The translations under genes were made by a program, and so were the position numbers. From Eutrophovita sp913057845 (GTDB taxonomy: Bacteria; Pseudomonadota; Gammaproteobacteria; Burkholderiales; Eutrophovitaceae): DNA of 64,000 nt. This document shows positions 55,001 through 62,152 of the stretch, one piece after another (the stretch's first letter is position 1; each line of letters starts with the position of its first letter). The notes below the pieces were generated by a model. That model made no database searches, was not told where the DNA came from, and worked only from the letters and a program-made list of their open reading frames with translations. The DNA lies in NCBI GenBank assembly GCA_963925895.1, contig CAWUVH010000001.1, positions 13,603-77,602 on the forward strand. The letters are read 5' to 3'.

Positions 55001-55112
55001 TTCGGGACATGTCGAAAGGGACGGTGAAGTCATTCACCTCATCGCAAAAAAATTAATCGATTACTCACCTCTTCTTGGTAAACTCACCACAACGTCAAGA
55101 GATTTTCATTAA
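52011..55112 (+). CDS. dnaE2: Error-prone DNA polymerase III alpha DnaE2 (ImuC)
   Basis: DnaE2 is the C-family polymerase that performs SOS mutagenesis with ImuA and ImuB. The 1033 residues begin with a PHP domain (YAELHCISNFSFLTGASHPE) in which the usual metal-binding His pattern is altered, as in the DnaE2 group. The polymerase acidic motif PDIDVDFENDRREE is near residue 380. A C-terminal OB fold (VRAAGIVTSRQRPS) follows. The length is shorter than replicative DnaE (about 1160), fitting DnaE2. It is the last gene of the lexA cassette. Confidence 0.95.
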   Translation: MTTVPEMPSYAELHCISNFSFLTGASHPEELVEQAKKLGYHAIAITDECSVAGVVRAHVAAQAADIKLLIGSEFKLEEGTRFVLIAKNRNGYGYMCNLISTARRRASKGEYYLSQKHFKDIEINCIVIWLPNTDLPEESQIKDLAWLKHHFKNKVWIGMAQLFLNHEKKQILALERLSQLMMTPLVAIGSAHMHIPERRMLRDTIHAIRLRKTLKNSGFELAQNGESYLRSIETIERLYPSQLIAETLAIANQCHFDLSTLKYEYPKEITPAGMSTTEHLRTLTQKGLAWRFPKNIPEKVQLLVERELSIIHELNYEPYFLTVFDITNHARSQGILFQGRGSAANSAVCYVLGITEVDPNRSEMLFERFISKERHEPPDIDVDFENDRREEVIQYIYNKYGRDRAALTATVVTYRPKSAFRDVGKALGLNIEQINRISNNFSWWDQKSSRSERLKEAGFNTNTKTIRQLIYITQELSGFPRHLSQHVGGFLISQGPLTQLVPVENAVMKNRTVIQWDKDDLDALGLLKIDVLALGMLSAIRRSLRLIEEWHHKTFTISDIPPEDPKVYEMISKADTIGVFQIESRAQMSMLPRLKPKCFYDLVIEVAIVRPGPIQGGMVHPYLQRRQGKKPVTYPSAEVKKVLERTLGVPIFQEQVMQLAIVAAGFTPGEADQLRRSMAAWKRNGGLGHLEKKLLQGMQLRGYSKEFSKQIFQQILGFGQYGFPESHSASFALLVYVSSWLKCHEPAAFTCALLNSQPMGFYAPSQLIQDAQRHEVMILPVDILLSHHECHLTRTPNTDKPAIRLGLNMIKGLSSDAAHRIVTHRSEHLTVDQIVRLAGLNKKDLRALAGADALSSAIGNRHQANWWARGLDLNPPELFRHLPSTQESLNLPTPTKGENIVADYRSLGLTLREHPLHLLRSELNKRKISTAEKIKTLRSGQSVRAAGIVTSRQRPSTSSGVVFVTLEDETGYTNVVIWNRIASEQRQILMNAQLMVVSGHVERDGEVIHLIAKKLIDYSPLLGKLTTTSRDFH

Positions 55113-55117
55113 AAAAT

Positions 55118-56260
55118 ATGACCTTTGAATTCGACAAAATTATTGATAGAACGAATACGTCCAGCAGTAAATGGACTAAATATGATCGTCCAGACATCAT
55201 ACCCATGTGGGTTGCTGACATGGACTTTGAAACGGCGCCGTGCATTAAGTCCGCACTACTGGAGCGCATTAATCACGGCATCTATGGGTACACCCAACCA
55301 CCCGCAGAATTATCTTCAACTGTTGTAACCTACCTAAAGACCGAATTTAATTGGGCCATCGATACAGACTGGATTATCTGGTTACCGAGCTTGGTAGTTG
55401 GACTCAACGTTGTTAGCCGTGCGTTCGCCGAAGAAGGTGATGCGATTCTTTCAAATACACCGATATATCCACCTTTTCTATCTGCACCAACTTACGGCAA
55501 TCGCGAAACCATTACCGCACCTCTAGTTTGGAGCGGAACAAAGTGGGCGATGGATTTTGATGCACTGGAAAAAACGGTCACAGACAAAACAAAAGCTTTT
55601 TTATTCTGCAGCCCACACAACCCAACTGGACGCGTTTGGGATAGTAAGGAACTCAATGAGTTAGTGGCCTTTTGCCACAAACATAATCTGACTATAATTT
55701 CAGATGAGATCCATGCGGGTCTAATCTTGGACGAAGACAAAACCCACACAGTCACTGCAAACCTACCCGACGCTGCGGATATTTCAGTAACACTGTTGTC
55801 TGCGAGTAAAACTTTTAATATGCCAGGATTAGGTTGCGCGTATGCCGTTGTGAAAAATACAACGTTAAGAAATAAACTAAAAAAAGTGATGAACGGCATC
55901 GTTCATCATGTTGGGGCTCTAGGCTATACCGCCACCCTCGCCGCATACAAAGACGGTAAATCCTGGCATACCGCACTGGTAAAGTACTTACGACAGAATC
56001 GAGACCACGTTGAAGCTAATTTGTCGGCTCACGATCGATTGACGGCATACCACTCAGAAGCCACGTACCTGACCTGGATTGACGCACGAAACATGAACGT
56101 TGACAACCCATCGACGTACTTCGAGAAATTCGGAATCGGTCTCTATGATGGCGCACCATTTGGCGCTCCAGGATTTCTAAGGCTCAACTTTGCGTGCCCA
56201 CAGTCGGTCCTGAGTGAGGCACTCAAACGCATCAACAAAGGACTGGAGGCGCTAACCTAG
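55118..56260 (+). CDS. MalY/PatB-type aminotransferase (cystathionine beta-lyase-like)
   Basis: A fold-type I PLP enzyme of 380 residues. The opening FDKIIDRTNTSSSKWTKYD and MWVADMDF are hallmarks of the MalY/PatB family. The PLP Lys is Lys231 in LSASKTFNMPGLG, and ISDEIHAGLIL carries the PLP-contacting Asp. These enzymes cleave C-S bonds of cystathionine or related thioethers, giving pyruvate and ammonia. It begins 5 bp after dnaE2 but is unlikely to be part of its function. Confidence 0.9.
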   Translation: MTFEFDKIIDRTNTSSSKWTKYDRPDIIPMWVADMDFETAPCIKSALLERINHGIYGYTQPPAELSSTVVTYLKTEFNWAIDTDWIIWLPSLVVGLNVVSRAFAEEGDAILSNTPIYPPFLSAPTYGNRETITAPLVWSGTKWAMDFDALEKTVTDKTKAFLFCSPHNPTGRVWDSKELNELVAFCHKHNLTIISDEIHAGLILDEDKTHTVTANLPDAADISVTLLSASKTFNMPGLGCAYAVVKNTTLRNKLKKVMNGIVHHVGALGYTATLAAYKDGKSWHTALVKYLRQNRDHVEANLSAHDRLTAYHSEATYLTWIDARNMNVDNPSTYFEKFGIGLYDGAPFGAPGFLRLNFACPQSVLSEALKRINKGLEALT

Positions 56261-56601
56261 CGAAGCGAATCGGACCTAGCTTCTATCGACTCAATGGGGA
56301 AGATTTGACCTGACACGCCCAGTAGTGTGACCTTAGGTCCCGCGAAACACTGTAAGTCGATTGTGTAGAGACTGAACACAAAGTAATTCTCATATTTTTG
56401 CGCGAAAGGTTGTTCCATAAGACACGGCACACCATCCAACGCCTCAATGATCGACTTTAGAATACCACCCTCTTGAGACAGCAATTTTTTGGCGATTTCG
56501 TTCTTGGCTATTTTATCACCCACATATTGTTCAAAATCGTTTTCACTGGGATTGTTGGCCGCCAAAACGACTGCAAGAATAGCAAGAAGTATTAATTTCA
56601 T
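56257..56601 (-). CDS. Small exported protein of unknown function
   Basis: A 114-residue protein with a hydrophobic N-terminal signal (MKLILLAILAVVLAANNPSE). The mature part has two Cys (PCLME, LQCFAG) that could form a disulfide. The start NPSENDFEQYV and the YFVFSLYTIDL segment recall the DUF4359 group of small secreted proteins, but I am not sure of this. Its stop overlaps the end of the MalY-like gene by 4 bp, tail to tail, and the thermonuclease gene lies 42 bp upstream. Confidence 0.65.
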   Translation of the reverse strand: MKLILLAILAVVLAANNPSENDFEQYVGDKIAKNEIAKKLLSQEGGILKSIIEALDGVPCLMEQPFAQKYENYFVFSLYTIDLQCFAGPKVTLLGVSGQIFPIESIEARSDSLR

Positions 56602-56643
56602 ATCGTAATAAACCTGAGATCAATCAACTATAAGATTAACCGA

Positions 56644-57195
56644 TTACTTCGCGTTACGTTTCGCGCGTCTCTGACGCCTCCACTCCCAGGGTGGCAGGGG
56701 CACATCGTCTGCCCATAAACCGATTCGCTGATGCTTTGCTAACGCTTCAGCCTCTTTATAACGAATACGATCCACCTGTGTCTGATCCTTCTGATAATCA
56801 CGATACCACCACGCCAATCCATTCCGGACCAGCAACCAATTGACATCCAAATCATCAAACAGAACCTTGCAGACCCAACGCTTATAACGGTCCCGCTTCA
56901 CACAATCACAAATAACCGACTTCCCCCGAATCAGCCGACTCAACTGATCACGAGCTTCTGTGCCAAAAGGTTGGTCCATCTCTGGTGTATCAATACCGCC
57001 GAATCGCACTTTTATTTTCTGGCCATCGTTAATTAAGACGGTGATGGTGTCTCCGTCCGCAATGCGAACCACCTCGCCACGAAAGACTTCTGATTGAGAC
57101 ATCGGAATCTCAAAACAAAAACCAACAAATACGATTAAGAGAAAAGTAAGCAGGTGCCGCTCAGAAAAAGAAAGAGTACCGATACGCATTTGCAT
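56644..57195 (-). CDS. Exported thermonuclease (SNase domain)
   Basis: A staphylococcal-nuclease-fold protein of about 183 residues. A hydrophobic N-terminal segment (HLLTFLLIVFVGFCF) is a signal peptide or anchor. The catalytic parts are VRFGGIDTPEMDQPFG with the Arg and Asp, PFGTEARDQL with the Glu, and KRDRYKRWVC with the second Arg. The frame extends 28 codons upstream, but this would overlap the divergent VOC gene leader; I set the start at the ATG at 57195, with 57189 equally possible. It would cut DNA or RNA outside the cytoplasm. Confidence 0.85.
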   Translation of the reverse strand: MQMRIGTLSFSERHLLTFLLIVFVGFCFEIPMSQSEVFRGEVVRIADGDTITVLINDGQKIKVRFGGIDTPEMDQPFGTEARDQLSRLIRGKSVICDCVKRDRYKRWVCKVLFDDLDVNWLLVRNGLAWWYRDYQKDQTQVDRIRYKEAEALAKHQRIGLWADDVPLPPWEWRRQRRAKRNAK

Positions 57196-57300
57196 AATGA
57201 ATGTCCAAGAGTTTGGTACGATAACGAGCAGGATAGACGATAGAGCTCCGTGACTGTCAAGTTCAACTCTAACAATCACGCCTCAACAAAGGAACGACGG

Positions 57301-57687
57301 ATGCCAGCAACCTCAATGAATCACTTTACAATTCTCACGGATGACCTTGATGGAACAGTTAATTTTTATTACGAATTTTTAGGATTAGAACCTGGCGAGC
57401 GACCTCCGTTTGTATTTCCAGGTGCGTGGCTCTACGCTGGAAAGACCGCGGTGTTACATGTCATTGCCGGAAAAAGGCTTCCGGAGCCAAGAGAAGGTGT
57501 GATTGATCACATGGCGTTCAGCGCAACTGGTCTCATAGAGACCGTCAATAAACTAAAGCAACACAATATTGACTATTCGCTGCGGCAATTCAGGGATATA
57601 GATCCTTGGCAACTTTTTTTCTTTGACCCTTCTGGCGCCAAGATTGAGCTGGACTATCCACCTACCGAACCCACGCCGGCTCAGTAA
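57301..57687 (+). CDS. VOC-family (glyoxalase/dioxygenase fold) protein
   Basis: A 128-residue vicinal-oxygen-chelate protein. The metal-ligand-like residues are His in MNHFTILTDDL, His in VIDHMAFSA, and Glu in KIELDYPP near the C-terminus. This is the standard two-module arrangement. The frame opens at a GTG further upstream, but AAAGGA precedes the ATG at 57301 by seven bases. The substrate cannot be told from sequence. Confidence 0.83.
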   Translation: MPATSMNHFTILTDDLDGTVNFYYEFLGLEPGERPPFVFPGAWLYAGKTAVLHVIAGKRLPEPREGVIDHMAFSATGLIETVNKLKQHNIDYSLRQFRDIDPWQLFFFDPSGAKIELDYPPTEPTPAQ

Positions 57688-57693
57688 AACATC

Positions 57694-57969
57694 TTATTGA
57701 GACGGGTTTTCTGTGGACTCCGTCGAATCCTCTTGAGAATCAAGCTCTAAATCAACAGGCTCTGCTTCAGAATTCTGAGGTACTGGGTCAGCTATCTCAA
57801 TGCCCAGCTCTCTTTCGTAGTACTTGATCCAGTTGTGGACGTTTCCTTCTTGAATTTCAATAGCCGCATCCCCTGCATAGATTTGCCCTATTGATCCGAA
57901 TAGGACAAACATAAACGAGCACGCTACGATTAATCGAACGAAGATGGGCACATGCAGTTCCTCAAACAA
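57694..57969 (-). CDS. Small exported acidic protein of unknown function
   Basis: A 91-residue protein I do not recognise. A membrane segment or signal (LIVACSFMFVLFGSIGQIYA) is followed by GDAAIEIQEGNVHNWIKYYE and a strongly acidic, Ser/Glu/Thr-rich tail. It ends 6 bp from the VOC stop in tail-to-tail orientation. The codon pattern and signal support a real gene, but there is no functional clue. Confidence 0.55.
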   Translation of the reverse strand: MFEELHVPIFVRLIVACSFMFVLFGSIGQIYAGDAAIEIQEGNVHNWIKYYERELGIEIADPVPQNSEAEPVDLELDSQEDSTESTENPSQ

Positions 57970-58032
57970 TTCAATGCAAATTGCAGCATTTAGCGCAACG
58001 GCAGCATCACCTAGCCCATGCGATGGAGAAAG

Positions 58033-58109
58033 TGGTGCGCCCGGAGAGATTCGAACTCCCGACCCCTTGGTTCGAAGCCAAGTACTCTATCCAACTGAGC
58101 TACGGGCGC
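58033..58109 (-). tRNA. tRNA-Arg(TCG)
   Basis: A 77-nt cloverleaf on the minus strand. The acceptor stem begins GCGCCCG, the anticodon loop CTTCGAA gives TCG, the T arm reads GGGAGTTCGAATCTCTC, and CCA is encoded. Confidence 0.95.
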
Positions 58110-58291
58110 ATAGAACATATATCAACGCCGACATTCTATCAGCAAACCGCTAAAATTAAACTCGTATGAGCTCTTCATAATAATAATAATTGGATAAATG
58201 CTGCCCGCATTATTCCCCTAGCTCCTTATCGAAAAAAGGCACGTGCTAGACTAACCGCTGACACACTAATAATAGTTAAGGAGATTTAATC

Positions 58292-59320
58292 TTGTTGGAA
58301 AATAGTTTAGTAGGAACGGCCGAAGATGTTTCTAAAATCGCATTCGGATTTATGGCATCGAAAGCACTATTCGCCGGTTTGCATATAGACGTATTTACTA
58401 AGCTAGCTGATGGGCCGAAAAGTTCGGCACAAATTTCCAAAGAAGCTAAAGTCCCAGTCAACCGGATCACCACATTAATGACTGCGCTGACCAGCATTGG
58501 TTTAGTCGATCGAGACGATGAAGGGGAAATGTACTCAAACTCCCCTGGTGCTGACTCATTCCTCTCAAAGGGTTCAAAATATGAGTTTGGAGACTATCTT
58601 CGCTATCAAATCGATCAACAAATGTATCCATTTCTGGGCCAATTGAATGAAGTCTTAGACGGTTCACTCGCACCAGAGGCGGTCGACTCCTATCAGCACT
58701 GGATGAACGACGCGGAACAGGCCTCAATTTATTGCGAAGCCCAACACGCAGGATCCCTAGGTCCCGGTCGCACGCTTTGTCGCCTTGTAGACCTAAGTGA
58801 GGCAGAAACTTTGCTTGACGTTGGCGGGGGCACTGGAGCGATGAGCATTCGACTCTTAGAAGCTTATCCGAAACTGATATCGACAATTATTGATTTCCCC
58901 AACGTCGCAGAAATCGGCTGGAAGTTTATATCCGAAGCCAAAATGGTCGATCGAATTCGTTACATCCCATCGAACGCGCTAACAACCCAATGGCCTAAGG
59001 AACAGGGCGCTATTCTGATGTCGTATTTATTCAGCGGTATCCCTGGAGCCGAAGTGCCACGTCTGGTCGAATACGCATTCGAATGCCTTGAACCTGGTGG
59101 TAGCTTAATGATTCACGACTTCATGGTTGAAGACGATCGTTCTGGCCCACCCATGGCAGCACTATGGCAACTGCAACATATGGCGTTTACACCAGACGCC
59201 CGATCAGTCACTCCCGGATGGTTACGAACCCGACTAAATGAGGTTGGATTTACCGATATCAAAGAGGACGATATGATTCCAGGACTCACACGATTAATTC
59301 ATGCACGAAAACCGAAGTAA
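58292..59320 (+). CDS. SAM-dependent methyltransferase, family 2 (O-methyltransferase-like with dimerisation domain)
   Basis: A 342-residue methyltransferase. A winged-helix dimerisation domain (about 12-95, with GLHIDVFTKLADGPKS) precedes the Rossmann domain, whose motif I LLDVGGGTGAMSIRLLE is near residue 170. SLMIHDFMVEDDRSGPP is typical of plant-type O-methyltransferases and the related bacterial S-methyltransferases. The start is TTG, eight bases after AAGGAG. Flanked by two tRNA-Arg genes, it appears to be a single-gene unit. The substrate is unknown; members of this fold include DMSP-synthesis enzymes and hydroxyneurosporene methyltransferase. Confidence 0.85.
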   Translation: MLENSLVGTAEDVSKIAFGFMASKALFAGLHIDVFTKLADGPKSSAQISKEAKVPVNRITTLMTALTSIGLVDRDDEGEMYSNSPGADSFLSKGSKYEFGDYLRYQIDQQMYPFLGQLNEVLDGSLAPEAVDSYQHWMNDAEQASIYCEAQHAGSLGPGRTLCRLVDLSEAETLLDVGGGTGAMSIRLLEAYPKLISTIIDFPNVAEIGWKFISEAKMVDRIRYIPSNALTTQWPKEQGAILMSYLFSGIPGAEVPRLVEYAFECLEPGGSLMIHDFMVEDDRSGPPMAALWQLQHMAFTPDARSVTPGWLRTRLNEVGFTDIKEDDMIPGLTRLIHARKPK

Positions 59321-59369
59321 ATCTTCACGTGTCCTTAAAGATTTGAAATCGTCTTGCTCCAAGGCAGCC

Positions 59370-59397
59370 AATCTTTGGGCTAAAAAGCCCAAAGATT
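59370..59397. terminator. Perfect 12-bp hairpin, possible bidirectional terminator
   Basis: AATCTTTGGGCT (59370-59381) and AGCCCAAAGATT (59386-59397) form a perfect stem with an AAAA loop. There is no T run on either side, so it may be a transcript-stabilising hairpin or a Rho-dependent stop instead. It lies between the methyltransferase stop and a tRNA-Arg that faces it. Confidence 0.45.
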
Positions 59398-59411
59398 AAG
59401 ACAAAAAATAG

Positions 59412-59488
59412 TGGTGCGCCCGGCACGATTCGAACGTGCGACCCCACGCTTCGTAGGCGTGTACTCTATCCAGCTGAGCTACGGGCGC
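59412..59488 (-). tRNA. tRNA-Arg(ACG)
   Basis: A 77-nt cloverleaf on the minus strand with acceptor GCGCCCG, anticodon loop CTACGAA (ACG), T arm GCACGTTCGAATCGTGC, and encoded CCA. It is divergent from lysC. In many gammaproteobacteria this tRNA follows tRNA-Ser downstream of lysC; here it lies upstream of lysC instead. Confidence 0.95.
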
Positions 59489-59602
59489 ATAATGAGGTTG
59501 CGAATTATAACAAAATCAGTATTGAGCGTAACTAATCAAATGAAAATATCTTGGTTGACTTGCGTTAAAATGCCCGCTCTTTAGAATCAATTTAAAATCA
59601 AG

Positions 59603-60844
59603 ATGGCTCTAATTGTACAAAAATACGGCGGAACCTCGGTAGGCTCGACAGACCGCATCAAAAATGTTGCACGACGTGTCGCGAAATGGAAAAACGCGGG
59701 ACATGACGTCGTTGTGGTGGTATCCGCTATGTCTGGTGAGACCAATCGTCTCATCGACTTAGCCCAAGCCATTCAATCCATACCTGACCCCAGAGAGTTA
59801 GATGTTGTCTGTTCGACTGGTGAACAAGTGACTATCGGCCTTTTATGCATGGCCTTGATCGAACTAGGCTGCCCTGCAAAATCTTATACTGGCGCGCAGA
59901 TACGTGTCCTTACTGATGATGCACACACTAAAGCACGCATCCTAGACATTGACAAAGATCGGATACAAGACGACCTAAACTCAGGAAAAGTCATTGTTGT
60001 GGCTGGGTTTCAAGGTGTCGATGCAGAGGGAAACATCACGACATTGGGGCGCGGCGGATCTGACACGTCTGGAGTCGCTATTGCAGCAGTGCTCGGGGCA
60101 AAAGAATGTCAAATTTACACGGATGTCGACGGGGTATACACCACAGACCCTAGAGTTGTGCCTAATGCGCGTCGATTGAAAACGGTCACCTTTGAGGAAA
60201 TGCTTGAGATGGCCAGCTTAGGTTCAAAGGTATTACAAATTCGCTCGGTAGAGTTCGCAGGGAAGTATCGCGTGAGGCTACGCGTGCTATCCAGCCTAAC
60301 CGATCCCGACCTTTCGATTGACGAGGAATCGCAATCGGGAACATTAATAACATTTGAGGATGATGGGACTATGGAAGCCGCTCTAGTTTCTGGTATTGCT
60401 TTTAATCGTGATGAAGCAAAAGTCACCATGCGTGGGGTGCCAGATACACCAGGTATCGCCTTTAAGATTCTCGATCCAATTGCAAAAGCTAATATTGAGG
60501 TCGATGTAATCGTACAGAATGTCGGTACTGATAAAAAAACAGATTTCTCGTTCACGGTACATCGCAACGACTTAAACAAAACTCTTGATATTTTAAAGCC
60601 AGTCCAAGCGGATATCGGAGCTCAAGATTTAGTCGGGGACGATAAGATTTGCAAGCTTGGACTAGTGGGCGTTGGAATGCGCTCTCATGTCGGAGTGGCG
60701 AGTAAAATGTTTGCTGCGCTAGCTAATGAGGGTGTGAACATACAAATGGTCTCAACCTCGGAAATAAAGATCACGGCCGTCATTGATGAGAAATACATGG
60801 AACTTGCCGTGCGAGCGCTCCACCAAGCCTTCGAACTAGAATAA
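59603..60844 (+). CDS. lysC: Aspartate kinase (monofunctional, LysC type)
   Basis: Aspartokinase starts the lysine, threonine and methionine branch. The N-terminal KYGGTSVGS motif and the segment VVVSAMSGETNRLIDLA are present, as is GRGGSDTSGVA. Two ACT domains fill about residues 265-410 (VSGIAFNRDEAKVTMRG and KLGLVGVGMRSHVGVA) and bind the feedback inhibitors. The 413 residues match the pseudomonad-type monofunctional enzyme. tRNA-Ser follows after 68 bp; csrA, often found here, is absent. Confidence 0.96.
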   Translation: MALIVQKYGGTSVGSTDRIKNVARRVAKWKNAGHDVVVVVSAMSGETNRLIDLAQAIQSIPDPRELDVVCSTGEQVTIGLLCMALIELGCPAKSYTGAQIRVLTDDAHTKARILDIDKDRIQDDLNSGKVIVVAGFQGVDAEGNITTLGRGGSDTSGVAIAAVLGAKECQIYTDVDGVYTTDPRVVPNARRLKTVTFEEMLEMASLGSKVLQIRSVEFAGKYRVRLRVLSSLTDPDLSIDEESQSGTLITFEDDGTMEAALVSGIAFNRDEAKVTMRGVPDTPGIAFKILDPIAKANIEVDVIVQNVGTDKKTDFSFTVHRNDLNKTLDILKPVQADIGAQDLVGDDKICKLGLVGVGMRSHVGVASKMFAALANEGVNIQMVSTSEIKITAVIDEKYMELAVRALHQAFELE

Positions 60845-60912
60845 CCGGCTAGATACCGGAAGCAGTTTCGAATAGAATACACGCTCTCGGCACGCTCTTA
60901 GCGTTGCCGAAA

Positions 60913-61005
60913 GGAGAGTTGGCCGAGCGGCTGAAGGCGCTCCCCTGCTAAGGGAGTATAGGGTTTATAGCCCTATCGAGGGTTCGAATCCCTCACTCTC
61001 CGCCA
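60913..61005 (+). tRNA. tRNA-Ser(GCT)
   Basis: A 93-nt class II tRNA with acceptor GGAGAGT/ACTCTCC, anticodon loop CTGCTAA (GCT), a long variable arm (TATAGGG with CCCTA), and encoded CCA. Its last 17 nt (TCCCTCACTCTCCGCCA) are the first part of the 205-bp sequence repeated at 63779, so it is the attachment target of an integrating element. Confidence 0.97.
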
Positions 61006-61193
61006 CCCTATTTTCAATTGATTTAATCTATATAAATCAATTAGTTACAAAGTCATTATTTCTGGCTTTGTACCACACCCTTGTACCAATTTGCACCCTT
61101 TATTCCACCCCCAAACACCCCGGGGGAGGGTCTACACAGGGTAACGTGATCTATAGGTAGCTTGGGAGATACAAAAAATGACCTCAATGGTGA
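60989..61193. repeat. Direct repeat copy 1 (attachment-site region at tRNA-Ser)
   Basis: About 205 bp, nearly the same as 63779-63985 (most positions identical, a few small indels). It begins inside the tRNA-Ser T arm, includes a 10-bp inverted repeat (AATTGATTTA at 61016-61025, TAAATCAATT at 61033-61042), two copies of TTGTACCA 13 bp apart (61068 and 61081), a C/G-rich stretch, and the end ATGACCTCAATGGTGA. The gene at 61184 ends within its last bases. Confidence 0.93.
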
Positions 61194-61591
61194 GACACAC
61201 GTGTGCAAAATCCCTCGGTGTAATTATTACCAATCAGTTCCTCAGAGCCATTCATCACATCCGCGCTCCAAGTGAACGAAAAAGAGGACGCAGGGTTCTC
61301 TAAATACGGATCAAAGTCTTTCAACCATAGTCCCACGCTGTAGTCATCATCTTCAGAGGAAGCGTAGAACTCGCTTCGATCAGGAGGTGTGTCGGTAAAA
61401 ATAGTAACTTCATCTAGAAAATAGACTTTTTTCTGTGACAGATTGATCACCATAAACCCATGATCCCAAGTGTCGCAATCGTACTTTAGTAGATGATCTT
61501 CACCTAAAGCTTGATTTACCTGAGTCACAACATACAGCATCAAAAAAACTCCGCCGCAGAAAAGTGTCCGTAACAAATATAATTTTCCCAT
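61184..61591 (-). CDS. Hypothetical exported protein in the tRNA-Ser island
   Basis: A 135-residue protein I do not recognise. A signal peptide-like N-terminus (GGVFLMLYVVTQVNQALG) precedes a mature part with a Cys pair (KYDCDTWD and EGFCTRV), aromatic-rich, with FSFTWSADVMNGSEEL. Small secreted proteins with a lone disulfide look like this. Its last codons and TGA lie inside direct repeat copy 1, so its 3' end may have been created by the recombination that formed the island. The start is the first in-frame ATG after the signal. Confidence 0.6.
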   Translation of the reverse strand: MGKLYLLRTLFCGGVFLMLYVVTQVNQALGEDHLLKYDCDTWDHGFMVINLSQKKVYFLDEVTIFTDTPPDRSEFYASSEDDDYSVGLWLKDFDPYLENPASSFSFTWSADVMNGSEELIGNNYTEGFCTRVSHH

Positions 61592-61719
61592 CTAACATGA
61601 TTTTATTTAATTTGAGTTTAAAAAGTAATTAAAATATGAAAACTATCTATGATGATAAACAAGCAACTCAAATTTTCGTTATATGTTGTTTAAATTAACC
61701 CTAACCACAGAAAGCAGTT

Positions 61720-62094
61720 ATGCCGATTTCAAAAATCTTAGCGTTTTGCTCATTAATACTCGTTAATAGTTTTTCTCATGCTGAGGATATCACGACAGTA
61801 ACTGCAGATGAACTTGCAAGGGCGTGGAGTAATAATCAACTCGCAGCTGAATTGAAGTATTCAAAGAAACCACTGCATCTAACAGGTATGGTAGATAGAA
61901 TTAGCAGTTCTGGCGATAGATACTATGTTGCCTTAGATGCGGCGGGCACTTTTTTAGGGATTAGTGTTTATGTTAGGTCGGACGCACTCGCCAAAGTTGC
62001 TGAATTACAAAAGGGCCAAACTATCACTATGTATTGTGAAAACTTTGAAGATGTCATTTCGTATCAGTGCCATAATGGCTATGTGGTGGACTAA
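61720..62094 (+). CDS. Exported OB-fold protein (tRNA_anti-like)
   Basis: A 124-residue protein with a signal peptide (ISKILAFCSLILVNSFSHA). The mature domain follows the tRNA_anti-like OB-fold pattern: an ADELARAWSNNQLAAELKY helix, KKPLHLTGMVDRISSSGDRY strands, and KGQTITMYCENF with a second Cys in YQCHNGYVV. Homologues are small periplasmic proteins of unknown role. It is 58 bp before the next lipoprotein gene on the same strand and may be co-transcribed with it. Confidence 0.75.
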   Translation: MPISKILAFCSLILVNSFSHAEDITTVTADELARAWSNNQLAAELKYSKKPLHLTGMVDRISSSGDRYYVALDAAGTFLGISVYVRSDALAKVAELQKGQTITMYCENFEDVISYQCHNGYVVD

Positions 62095-62152
62095 CTCTAA
62101 AATAAGATCAAGCCCACATTTGAATAACTCCGAGATATGCCCGCAACTTAAT

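Noticed and set aside
57944..58169. Two open frames over tRNA-Arg(TCG), with the GEIRTPDPLV-type peptide
   Set aside because: This peptide is a known translation artefact of tRNA-Arg sequence.
59489..59602. Lysine riboswitch upstream of lysC
   Set aside because: The 114-bp leader also holds promoter sequence, is too short for a lysine riboswitch, and shows no fitting stems.
61178..61302. Short frame MTSMVRHTCAKS after repeat copy 1 as a gene
   Set aside because: Only its first five codons are shared with copy 2; the rest is antisense to the exported-protein gene and it stops early.
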